Shown piece after piece: positions 25,782 through 34,900 of a DNA stretch of 64,000 nucleotides. Position numbers and translations under genes: made by a program. Below the pieces are notes generated by a model. The model made no database searches, had not been told where the DNA came from, and worked only from the letters and a program-made list of their open reading frames with translations. The DNA is from Paenibacillus harenae DSM 16969 (GTDB taxonomy: Bacteria; Bacillota; Bacilli; Paenibacillales; Paenibacillaceae): NCBI RefSeq assembly GCF_000422465.1, contig NZ_KE383842.1:41040-105039 (forward strand), given 5' to 3'. Numbering within the stretch: the stretch's first letter is position 1; every line of letters starts with the position of its first letter.

Positions 25782-27845
25782 TTGGCGCTTATCATTGACC
25801 GCAATACAACTTACCGCATCCCGAATAATCCGGCATCGCCTATCCGCCATGCTTGGGAAATGGTGCAGCGGGACCATGAACAGGTTCTTGGTGCTGTTCC
25901 AAGGCTCATCTCGGCGGAGGATGAGCCGGCCGACGTGGTCATCCGATATGCGAAGCCCGAAGACCGGTGCCCGGACAGGCCGGAGGCGTTTTGCTTCCGG
26001 TTCTTCAAATACGGCGGCAAAACGGAGCTTCACATTATTGCGGGCGACGATCTTGGTCTGGTCTACGGCATGCTCGAATACAGCGGAAAGCATCTCGGCG
26101 TAGATCCGTTCTGGTTCTGGGCGGATCTTCCTCCCGTACGGCGCAGCCAAATTGAAATATCTGCTGACGGTTACGATTCGCCGGAACCGTTCGTCCGGTT
26201 CCGCGGCTGGTTCGTCAACGACGAGGTTTGCCTGATCGGCTGGAAGGAGCAGTACCCGCCGACCCGTGAGGTATGGGAGCCTGTCTTTGAAGCGCTTCTG
26301 CGCTGCGGAGGGAATATGGTTATCCCCGGCACCGATCTGCCTAAAGACGGCGTGCATGCGGATGTGGCCGCGGAGATGGGATTATGGATTACCCACCACC
26401 ATGCAGAGCCATTAGGCGCCGAGATGTTTCTGAGAGCGTATGAAGGAAGGAAAGCGAGCTATCAAGAGAATTCGGAGCTGTTCGAGGCATTGTGGGAAGA
26501 AGCGATCGAGAAGCAGAAGGACCGCAACATTGTTTGGGTTCTATCCTTCCGAGGACAAGGAGACCAGCCCTTCTGGATAAACGATCCCGCATTCGACACG
26601 CCCGAGAAGCGCGGAGAAATGATCAGCCGAGTCGTACGCAAACAATACGATATGGTTCGCAGCAAGGTAGCCGATCCACAGTATTGCGTAGCATTGTATG
26701 GGGAGATCTCGGAATTGTATAAAGCAGGTCATGTCCATGTACCAGACGACGTTATAAAGGTGTGGGCGGATAATGGATACGGCAAGATGGTGTCCCGGCG
26801 CCACGGCAACCTGAATCTGCGGGTACCGGCTTTGCCCGAGCCGCATGAAAAAGGGAAGCACGGCATTTACTACCATGTGACGTTTCATGATCTTCAAGCA
26901 TCGAATCATTTGGCTTTGTTCCCGGCACCGGCCAGTCTGATCAGCGGAGAGCTGGAGCAGGCGTTTCGGGCCGGCGCAAAAGATTACGTGCTCGTCAACA
27001 GCGGCAATATCCGGCCGCATGTCTATACGCTGGACTTGATACGGGAGCTGTGGACGCGGGGGGAGGCGGATACGGAAGAGCATCTTGGGTCGTTTGTCCG
27101 CCGGATGTTCCCTTCAGGTTCTCCGGAAATCGCCGAGATGTTTCGCGACTATGCACAGCGGACGATTCCGTACGGTCCGAACGAAGACGACCGGGCGGGG
27201 GATGAGTTCTATCATCATCCGGCCCGTCAAATCGTCGGACACTGGCTGCAGGGGAAATCAGATCAACCGGATCACCGCTTGTATTGGGCGACGGGAGTAA
27301 TCGATTTTCCGGAGCAAGTCGAATGGTTTCGCCGGACATGCGCGGATGCCGTCCAGGGGTGGCGCGAGCTGAAGGAGCGGATCGAACGGCTGCTTCCGGA
27401 GCTTGCGGAACCGGACCGCCTTCGGTTGAAGGATCATTTGCTGCTGCACGTAGAGCTGCATCTATCCGGTTGCGAAGGCTTCGAAGCGCTTGGAAAATCT
27501 TACTCCGCTTACCGTGATGGCAGCTATCCGCTGGCGTTCGTGTATGCTTCGCAAGCAATGTGGAACTATCAGAAGGGCCAGGTCGCACTGCAGGAAGCCG
27601 AGCATGGGAAGTGGGCGAATTTCTTCCGGGCGGACTGGCTGACGAATATCGAGAGCACGGTGCAAAATATGGACACGCTTCGCCGCTGGCTGCGCATGCA
27701 CGGCGACAGCCCCGATTTCTTCGCGTGGTACAAGCAGTTTCTGATGCCGGAAACGGAAAAATATATTTACTTGGAGAACACGCACCGCAATCCTCTTTCG
27801 GATGACGAGTTGGCCAAGAGGCTGGCGGATAAGTTCGGCGTCTGA
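25782..27845 (+). CDS. GH115 alpha-glucuronidase-like enzyme
   Basis: The ~687-residue protein matches the GH115 pattern: an N-terminal alpha/beta domain (GDDLGLVYGMLEYSGKHLGV, DPFWFWADLPP), then the TIM-barrel core with FRGWFVNDEVCLIGW, GGNMVIPGTDLPKDG, VWVLSFRGQGDQPFW and YHVTFHDLQASNHLA, and a helical C-terminal region. GH115 enzymes remove (4-O-methyl)-alpha-D-glucuronic acid from xylan, and related members act on arabinogalactan. No signal peptide is seen. TTG 25782, eight bases after GGGAGG, is the start; the frame opens earlier inside the GH2 gene without a binding site. It is shorter than secreted GH115 enzymes, which often exceed 800 residues. A decayed copy of its last third lies at 37699-38320. 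Confidence 0.85.
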   Translation: MALIIDRNTTYRIPNNPASPIRHAWEMVQRDHEQVLGAVPRLISAEDEPADVVIRYAKPEDRCPDRPEAFCFRFFKYGGKTELHIIAGDDLGLVYGMLEYSGKHLGVDPFWFWADLPPVRRSQIEISADGYDSPEPFVRFRGWFVNDEVCLIGWKEQYPPTREVWEPVFEALLRCGGNMVIPGTDLPKDGVHADVAAEMGLWITHHHAEPLGAEMFLRAYEGRKASYQENSELFEALWEEAIEKQKDRNIVWVLSFRGQGDQPFWINDPAFDTPEKRGEMISRVVRKQYDMVRSKVADPQYCVALYGEISELYKAGHVHVPDDVIKVWADNGYGKMVSRRHGNLNLRVPALPEPHEKGKHGIYYHVTFHDLQASNHLALFPAPASLISGELEQAFRAGAKDYVLVNSGNIRPHVYTLDLIRELWTRGEADTEEHLGSFVRRMFPSGSPEIAEMFRDYAQRTIPYGPNEDDRAGDEFYHHPARQIVGHWLQGKSDQPDHRLYWATGVIDFPEQVEWFRRTCADAVQGWRELKERIERLLPELAEPDRLRLKDHLLLHVELHLSGCEGFEALGKSYSAYRDGSYPLAFVYASQAMWNYQKGQVALQEAEHGKWANFFRADWLTNIESTVQNMDTLRRWLRMHGDSPDFFAWYKQFLMPETEKYIYLENTHRNPLSDDELAKRLADKFGV

Positions 27846-27920
27846 GCGTTATTGCAAAAATAAATCTTCGAGGGGATGCCGCGACGGGATTGAAATAAGG
27901 CAGATCCTTCTGTGAGGTGT

Positions 27921-29348
27921 ATGAGGACCATGTCCGATTCGAAATTAAACGCAACGATCGCTATTCTAAGGGGCGATTATCCCGATCCTTCCATAGTCCG
28001 GGCAGGTCAAGATTATTATATGACACACTCGTCTTTCATGTATGCTCCAGGGCTTCTCGTGTGGCATTCCCGCAATCTGACCGACTGGGTCCCCCTTTGC
28101 CACGCTCTCCGGACTTATGTCGGAGACGTTTGGGCACCGGATATGGTCTATGTGAACGGACTCTTTTACATTTATTTTCCGGCTAACGGAACAAATTATG
28201 TAATCTATGCAGAGAAAGCGGAAGGTCCCTGGTCTGATCCAATTGATCTGAAAGTAGATGGGATAGACCCGGGGCACCTGCTAGCGCCGAATGGGCAACG
28301 GTACCTGTACGTAAACTACGGAAGGGCTGTTTCCTTAGCCCCGGACGGCCTTTCCGCTACCGGCGAATTACAAACGGTTTATGAAGGGTGGCCAATCCCT
28401 GAGGATTGGGTTGTGGAGGGGATGGCTCTCGAATCTCCAAAACTGCTTGTTCGAGGCGAGTATTATTATTTGATTTGCGCGCAAGGCGGAACGGCTGGTC
28501 CTGCGACGACCCATATGGCGGTTGCAGCCAGGAGCAAACATCCTTTAGGGCCTTGGGAGAACTCTCCCTATAATCCTCTTGTGCATACTTGGTCGAAGGA
28601 AGAACGCTGGTGGTCCAAGGGGCACGGTACGCTCATCGATACACCTGATGGAAGATGGTATTTCGTCTATCATGCCTATGAAAAGGATTATTACACGCTT
28701 GGAAGACAGACCTTGCTGGACCCTATCGAGTGGACGGAAGACGGCTGGCCGATCGTATCGCAGGATACGGGCGGAGAGATGAATCCGGTGCAAGGGAATT
28801 CTCCGGAGCTGTCTGACGATTTCCTAGGCGCCGCACTTGGTTGGCAGTGGAGATTTTACAAGGAATTGGATCCTGAACGTTATGAAGCAGGCGGGGGCGT
28901 CTTGAAGCTGAAGGCCAAAGGGGATTCACCAGCGGATTCGGCACCGCTCGTCGTCATTCCGCCCGACCGGGCTTATGAAGCTGAAGTTGAGATTAAGGTC
29001 GGGCCAGAAGCTGAAGCAGGACTTGTACTCTTTTATAACGACAGCTGTTATGCGGGAATCTGCTTTACGGAGCATGAAATTTATCGACTGCGGCGAGGTA
29101 TCAAAGGCTATTCTGTACGAGGCCTGGGCTGCAGGCTTTATTTGAAGCTTAGGAACGACCATCATACCGTATCGATATTTTACAGTACCGATGGCATAGA
29201 ATGGAATCGCCATCCTTCATCATTGGAAGTCTCGGGTTATCACCATAATACGTTTGGCGAGTTTATTGGCCTTCGTCTAGGTATTTATGCGGCAGGTAAC
29301 GGGGATGTTGAATTTTCTCGATTTCGATACCGCAGGATTGAAGAGTGA
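27921..29348 (+). CDS. GH43 glycosidase with C-terminal beta-sandwich (xylosidase / arabinofuranosidase type)
   Basis: The ~475-residue cytoplasmic enzyme begins with the GH43 signature RGDYPDPSIVRAGQDYYMTH, giving the catalytic base Asp. The pKa modulator Asp appears in KVDGIDPGHLLAPNGQ, and the acid Glu in WVVEGMALESPKLL. Residues ~310-475 form the concanavalin-like C-terminal domain (AGLVLFYNDSCYAGICFTEHE) found in GH43 beta-xylosidases. Starts at 27912, 27921 and 27930 are all in frame with poorly spaced GAGG motifs, so the start is uncertain. The gene has no counterpart in the decayed duplicate downstream. Confidence 0.88.
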   Translation: MRTMSDSKLNATIAILRGDYPDPSIVRAGQDYYMTHSSFMYAPGLLVWHSRNLTDWVPLCHALRTYVGDVWAPDMVYVNGLFYIYFPANGTNYVIYAEKAEGPWSDPIDLKVDGIDPGHLLAPNGQRYLYVNYGRAVSLAPDGLSATGELQTVYEGWPIPEDWVVEGMALESPKLLVRGEYYYLICAQGGTAGPATTHMAVAARSKHPLGPWENSPYNPLVHTWSKEERWWSKGHGTLIDTPDGRWYFVYHAYEKDYYTLGRQTLLDPIEWTEDGWPIVSQDTGGEMNPVQGNSPELSDDFLGAALGWQWRFYKELDPERYEAGGGVLKLKAKGDSPADSAPLVVIPPDRAYEAEVEIKVGPEAEAGLVLFYNDSCYAGICFTEHEIYRLRRGIKGYSVRGLGCRLYLKLRNDHHTVSIFYSTDGIEWNRHPSSLEVSGYHHNTFGEFIGLRLGIYAAGNGDVEFSRFRYRRIEE

Positions 29349-29617
29349 TTAGTAGGCTAGTCGCAAAGCTGAGTATGATGCCCTAGTGACGGAATTTATG
29401 TATGATCTTTCTGGCGGCGCTGAGGGTAATGAGGTGATGATGATTAGCATGGGTTTTGCCTCAACCTCTAACAAAGTGAAGTGTCTAGCAATACATATTT
29501 ATATCGGAAATTGCTAATCCAATCAAGTCCAGCCCGGCGCTTTTTGTGGAAGATTGGGTCTGGAGTTAAAGGCGCGGCATCTTTCATGCATCAAAGAGAG
29601 AAGGGAATGAAAAGATA
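29349..29617. other. Intergenic leader of the CE12 gene
   Basis: No gene. It contains CAGCCCGGCGCTTTTT (29530-29545), which matches the right arm of the terminator at 38359-38392, and CAAAGAGAGAAGGGAATGAA, also present before the CE12 pseudogene at 38431. The left border of the segmental duplication therefore reaches into this region. Confidence 0.55.
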
Positions 29618-30292
29618 GTGGTTGATTTGGGAAAACAAACGATTTACTTGGCTGGCGATTCGACCATGGCGGATTATCCACCTGAATCGTACCCCATGCA
29701 AGGTTGGGGGAACAAGCTCCATTTATTTATCCCGGATTCCGTTCGCGTGGTGAATAAGGCGGTGTGCGGGAGAAGCTCCATGAGCTTCATTGAGGAAGGA
29801 AGGCTCGAAGAAATTTTACAAATGATCAAGCCGGGCGACTACTTGTTCATTCAATTTGGTCACAACGACAGTAAGGATGATGCCGAAAGACATACAAGTC
29901 CGTGGAGCACGTACCATCAATATTTGCGGCAATATGTAGACGGAGCGAGAGCGAAGGGGGCTCATCCCGTACTCATTTCGCCTCTATGCCGCAGACATTT
30001 TGACGTAGACGGTCTTTTGATCAACACGCACGGCGATTATCCCAGGTCGATGGAAGCGCTCGCCGCTCAGGAAAAAGTCCCTTTCATCGATTTATGCGGC
30101 CGAAGCGCCGTCGCATTCAAGGAAATGGGAGACGCCAAATCGAGAGAGTGGCTGACATGGTTGCACCCAGGCGAATATCCGAAATACCCGGAGGGGATCG
30201 AAGACAATACGCATTTTAATGAACAAGGTGCGGAGGCTGTCGCGCGGATGGCGGCCGATGCCATCGGCAAGCTGAACTTGAAAATCGGTTGA
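29618..30292 (+). CDS. SGNH/GDSL esterase, rhamnogalacturonan acetylesterase type (CE12)
   Basis: The 224-residue enzyme has block I IYLAGDSTMAD with nucleophile Ser, a Gly/Asn oxyanion region in GWGNKLHLF, block III FGHNDSKDD and block V DNTHFNEQGAEAVA with Asp and His. This is the RhgT/YesT-type SGNH acetylesterase that removes acetyl groups from pectin or xylan oligomers. No signal peptide, so it acts after import. GTG 29618 follows GAGAGAAGGG with long spacing; TTG 29627 is an alternative. A broken near-copy lies at 38431-39105. Confidence 0.9.
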   Translation: MVDLGKQTIYLAGDSTMADYPPESYPMQGWGNKLHLFIPDSVRVVNKAVCGRSSMSFIEEGRLEEILQMIKPGDYLFIQFGHNDSKDDAERHTSPWSTYHQYLRQYVDGARAKGAHPVLISPLCRRHFDVDGLLINTHGDYPRSMEALAAQEKVPFIDLCGRSAVAFKEMGDAKSREWLTWLHPGEYPKYPEGIEDNTHFNEQGAEAVARMAADAIGKLNLKIG

Positions 30293-30436
30293 TTCCTTTG
30301 GCTTATTAGAACTGAAAGAATTCCTTTTCACGCGAAGAGGCCATGTCTAGTAGTTCGATTATATCGATATTTATGGAACAGTCTACTAGTTTATATGCGT
30401 ACATTAGTTCGGGAGGTGAGTCCCATAATTTAGGCG

Positions 30437-30450
30437 TGAAAGCGATTTCA
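30437..30450. promoter_or_regulatory. cre box (CcpA site) upstream of the GH28 gene
   Basis: TGAAAGCGATTTCA fits the cre consensus TGNAANCGNWNNCA at every fixed position and is nearly palindromic. It lies ~55 bp before the GH28 start, so carbon catabolite repression of the genes downstream is likely. The same 14 bases recur at 39251-39264. Confidence 0.75.
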
Positions 30451-30504
30451 CGGCAAGCAGAGCGCAGCATCCAAAATTAGATTTGAGGAAAGGACAAGAC
30501 AATC

Positions 30505-31929
30505 ATGACATACATGTCAAATCGATTAATCACATATCCAGATCCCGAGGGAGCGATTGGCAATTCCGATTATACGGTACGCGTCCGGCAGGGACAAGGC
30601 GAATGGCGGCAGCTGTTCAGCTATAACGTGAAGGTGGACATGCATGATGTGCGGGACGCCTCCATGGTTTATTTCGATTGTGCCGGCGCGGTTGAAGTCG
30701 AAGTCACCAAGAATGACGGGGAGATTCGCGACGTGACGATCCGCCCCTCATCAGCTGGGATTGACGGCGTCGTGGGCGGAAACCGCGTGACGTTCACAAT
30801 GGACGGGCCCCGTAAATTGTCGCTCGAAGTGAACGGAGACCGATTCCACAATTTGCATATCTTTGCCAATCCGGTGGAGGAAGACGCGCCGAACCCTGGA
30901 GATCCGGGCATAATCGTCGTTGCGCCGGGCAAACATCAGACCGAAGATCTTCAGCGTCTGATCACGCCGGAAGTATCGGTCATCTACTTCGATGCCGGCA
31001 TACATGTTCTGGAACAGCCGCAATTCCGCTTGCCTTCCGGTGTAACGGTCTATGTTGCCGGAGGATCGGTCGTCTATGGGGCGTTCATCTGCGATCATGT
31101 ACGGGATGTGACGGTCCGGGGCCGCGGAATCGTCTATATGTCCGACTTCGAGAAAACGACGTATTATCGCGCCGTTGAGATTTTGTTCTCCGAACATATT
31201 GCCGTCGAAGGAATCATTGTTATTGATCCGCCCCATTATACCGTTAAGATCGGGAAATCCGAGCATATCTCGATCCGCAACATCAAATCGTTCAGTACCC
31301 GCGGGTGGTCGGACGGTATCGACATGATGTCAAGTGCCCATGTGGACGTTGACGATGTATTTCTGCGAACGTCCGACGATTGCATCGCAATTTATGGCAG
31401 CCGCTGGGACTATCAGGGGGATACACAGGATATCACAGTCCGCAATTCGGTGTTATGGGCGGACGTGGCTCATCCGATGAATGTCGGCGGGCACGGCAAT
31501 CACGATAAAGGGGACGTTATCGAAAACATTCTTTTTGAAAATATCGATGTGCTCGAGCATCATGAGCCGCAGCCTTATTATTGGGGGTGTTTTTCGATTA
31601 ACTGCGGCGATAACAATACAGTCCGGAATGTGACCTATCGGAATATCCGGGTAGAACAGTTCGAGCTTGGACAGCTGATCGATATCCGCGTGCTCTATAA
31701 TCCCAAATATAATCCATGTCCCGGCTTCCGGGTGGAAAATATTTATTTCGAGAATATCGCGTTCAACGGAACTTGCGATAACCCGTCGCTTATCGCGGGC
31801 TTCGATGAGTCCAGAATCGTAAAGGGAGTGACGTTCCGGAATTTACGAATCAACGATCGGCATATCCTCAGTCCGGAGTCCGGAAATATCCGGATTGGAG
31901 AGCATGCACATGACGTCGAGTTCACCTAA
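30505..31929 (+). CDS. GH28-like right-handed beta-helix enzyme (polygalacturonase family)
   Basis: The 474-residue protein without signal peptide has an N-terminal beta domain (~90 residues) before a parallel beta-helix. The helix carries the GH28 catalytic cluster: Asp in GWSDGIDMMSS and the Asp pair in LRTSDDCIAIYGSR, followed by the Gly-His segment NVGGHGNHDKG. Repeated coil units of the type VRNVTYRNIRVEQ fill the C-terminal half. Family members cleave galacturonic acid linkages in pectin or rhamnogalacturonan; unusual variants act on other uronic or galactosyl bonds. ATG 30505 has GAGGAAAGGA upstream. It is preceded by a 200-bp leader with a cre box. Confidence 0.85.
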   Translation: MTYMSNRLITYPDPEGAIGNSDYTVRVRQGQGEWRQLFSYNVKVDMHDVRDASMVYFDCAGAVEVEVTKNDGEIRDVTIRPSSAGIDGVVGGNRVTFTMDGPRKLSLEVNGDRFHNLHIFANPVEEDAPNPGDPGIIVVAPGKHQTEDLQRLITPEVSVIYFDAGIHVLEQPQFRLPSGVTVYVAGGSVVYGAFICDHVRDVTVRGRGIVYMSDFEKTTYYRAVEILFSEHIAVEGIIVIDPPHYTVKIGKSEHISIRNIKSFSTRGWSDGIDMMSSAHVDVDDVFLRTSDDCIAIYGSRWDYQGDTQDITVRNSVLWADVAHPMNVGGHGNHDKGDVIENILFENIDVLEHHEPQPYYWGCFSINCGDNNTVRNVTYRNIRVEQFELGQLIDIRVLYNPKYNPCPGFRVENIYFENIAFNGTCDNPSLIAGFDESRIVKGVTFRNLRINDRHILSPESGNIRIGEHAHDVEFT

Positions 31930-31967
31930 TGCAAGTCGGATGAAAGAATTGAAATGGAGGAATCAAC

Positions 31968-34900
31968 ATGAAGGTTCGTAACAAAAGATCTAGTAAAGTA
32001 TTGCAAAAGTTTCTGCCGCTACTCGTTATCGTCAGCATGTTCGCCGCATTGTTGCCCGTATCGGCGGGAACCGTATCAGCCGAAACAGGCTCGGAATCGG
32101 TTATCACCGATTATTTGCCGACGATTCACGAAGTCATTGACGAAAGCGGATTCAAACACCCGGGTGTCGGACTAACCAAGGAATTACTCGAGAATTTGCA
32201 AACGCAGGTACGGGCGCAAAAGGAGCCTTGGAAAACCTATTTCGACCAGCTGGTCGCGTCGGTTGACCCATGGGGAACCCCGCTTGCGACCCGGACGGTC
32301 TCGTCCAGATTTTCCAACGGCTCTTTTAGCAGCCAGGGCTTTAACGAAAGATTCGTATGGGACGGCTTAACAGCGTATACGCAGGCTCTTATGTATGTGA
32401 TAACGGGCGATGAGGTTTATCGGGCCAATACGATGCGTATTATCCGCAACTGGGAGCAGATGAACCCTGCGAATTACGCGTATTTTACCGATGCGCACAT
32501 TCACACGGGAGTTCCTCTCTACCGTATGGTCACCGCCGCGGAGATCATGAGGTATACCAGTACTCAGACGCCGGAACTGGAATGGACAGATCAGGATACG
32601 GTCAATCTCACGAATAATGTGATCGTTCCGGTCACCGATACCTTCAATCATACGAATCACCGCTTTATGAACCAGCATCTTTATCCGCTGATCGGAGCCA
32701 TTTCCGGATATATCTTCACCGGCAATGTCGAGCGGTATCACGAGGCAGTCGAGTGGTTCACGGTGAACAAGACGGCTGTGGATCAGCACATAAACGGTTC
32801 CATCAAGAGACTGTTCCGGCTCGTCGATACGAATGCGGCGACAGGCGAGAAGGTGGATAACCCGCAGGTGCAGATTACGGAGATGGGCAGGGATCAGGCT
32901 CACAGCACCGGCGACGTCATCAATGTCTCCATTTTGTCGCGTCTGCTGCAGGCCCAGGGAACCAAGGTGGATCCGGTAGACGGCACGGTTTCCACTGCGG
33001 AGAACGCGGTTACCACGTACGATTTTCTCGACAAGCGCATTCTGGCGGGCACCGATCATTTTGCCCGGTATATGAACGGCTATGATACGCCTTGGATCCC
33101 GACAGAGGCGCGTATGCGCGAGGATGGCAGTCCGGTCATTTACCAGGTATTGAATACCGCATATCAGGGAAGAATCGGCGGCAATGCCTACGATCTGTAC
33201 TATTACTATAAATATGAGCAAGGCTTGGACATGGAGCAGGTTGCTCCGTACTTCGCCGAGATGTTCAAAAAGAGGACGGATTACCATTGGGCATCACGGG
33301 ATTCCGGAGGGGAATATTGGCTGTACATCCCTAACGAAGCCGAGGCCGAGGGAACGGCAAATCTACCGAAGGTTAACCCGAACCCGAATTGGAAAGAGAT
33401 CGAGGATCGGTTCACCAACCTGGACGGCAACTCGACCGCCATGCAAGAGGGCGATGTTTCCTTCGTCCGCATCAACGCAACGGAATCCGGCAGCAAAATC
33501 GCTTTGGTTCAATCCGATAGTAGTACGAGAGCGATCGGATACAAGATCCGGACGAATGGTGCGGCGAAGCTGGAAGCCTTCGGCGAAACGACCACGTTGC
33601 CGGATACCCTGGGGCAATGGAGATATGTATATTATAATCTCCCGAAAGACACTGGGCTCCGGACCATGAATTATTTCACGATTATAGGCAACGGAACGAC
33701 GGTCGATATCGACCATATCAATGTCAACGCGGCCAATGAACTGACGCCGCCGGTGTTTAAGGAAGGAAATACCGCTTTGAACTTGTTTGCCTATGCAGGG
33801 TCCGAGGCGGCGCTCCATTATGATTTCTCGGCAACGGACGCAGGCCCGTCCGATGTTGTGACCTATCGGATTGCGGGTGCGCCCGAAGGCGCCGTGTTCG
33901 ATACAAGCACCGGCGCATTTGACTGGAAACCGTCGCAAGCTGGAACGTATGCCTTCGGCGTGGAAGCTTCCGACGGCACGACGGTATCCACGAGAGATGT
34001 CACGGTGACCGTCGCCAATGATCGGCAGTCGGCGGTGGATGCCGTCATTGCGCCCTATGACGCCAATACGGATTATATCCGGGCAACGCACGATACGTAT
34101 AAACTAACATACGACGACACCATGAGCGTCATTGACACCGCAACGGATGCCGAGTTCTATCAGAAGCTGGCGGCTCTGTATGACGCCGTGCAAGGACTTC
34201 AGTTAACCACGCCGTTGCACACCGACGGCAGCATTAATTATTTGAATATGTTCTTATCTTCCGGCTTTAACCCGAAAAATTTTCTGGACAGTGTCACGAG
34301 TACGTTCGGTAATACAGCGATTAATCTGGGCGTTCATATGGACATGGGACCCAATTTCCGGGTTTCGGCCAGCAAGTTCCAGATTCAGGCACGGGCCGGT
34401 TTTCCTGAACGCGGCGGCGGCATAACCATGTTCGGATCCAATGACAAAGAAACCTGGACCCGGTTGACGCCGGAGGTGACCCCCGTGTCAGCAGACCTGC
34501 ACACGTTGACGGTGTCGCCGGAACTCCAGAATGAGCCATTCCGTTTTCTGAAAATCCAAATGATTAATAAGCCGTACGACGCTCCTTGGCCGGAATTGTC
34601 CGAGTTCCGGATCTTCGGGAAGCGTCACGAGGTCATCAACAAAATCTCATCGGTCTCCATCGGCTCGGATCAGGCCTTCGGAGGGCGGATTGTCCTGGGA
34701 GACACGGCGAAATTGTCCTTCCAATCGACGGAAGCCATTCAGAATGTGAAGGTTACGATTCAGGGTGTACCCGCGATCGTCCATTCGGAGGATGGCCTGA
34801 ACTGGACGGCCGAAGCGGTCATGGGACCGGAAGCGGCGCCCGGCACGGTATTATTTAAACTCAATTATCAGACGGCGGAAGGCATTGAAGCCCCGGAAAC

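Noticed and set aside
26995..27954. 319-codon ORF on the minus strand
   Set aside because: It lies opposite the GH115 gene, has a Pro/Arg/Ser-rich composition typical of an antisense frame of GC-rich coding DNA, and has no ribosome binding site or motif.
32367..33287. 306-codon ORF on the minus strand
   Set aside because: Shadow of the alginate-lyase-like domain of the plus-strand gene, with no start signals.
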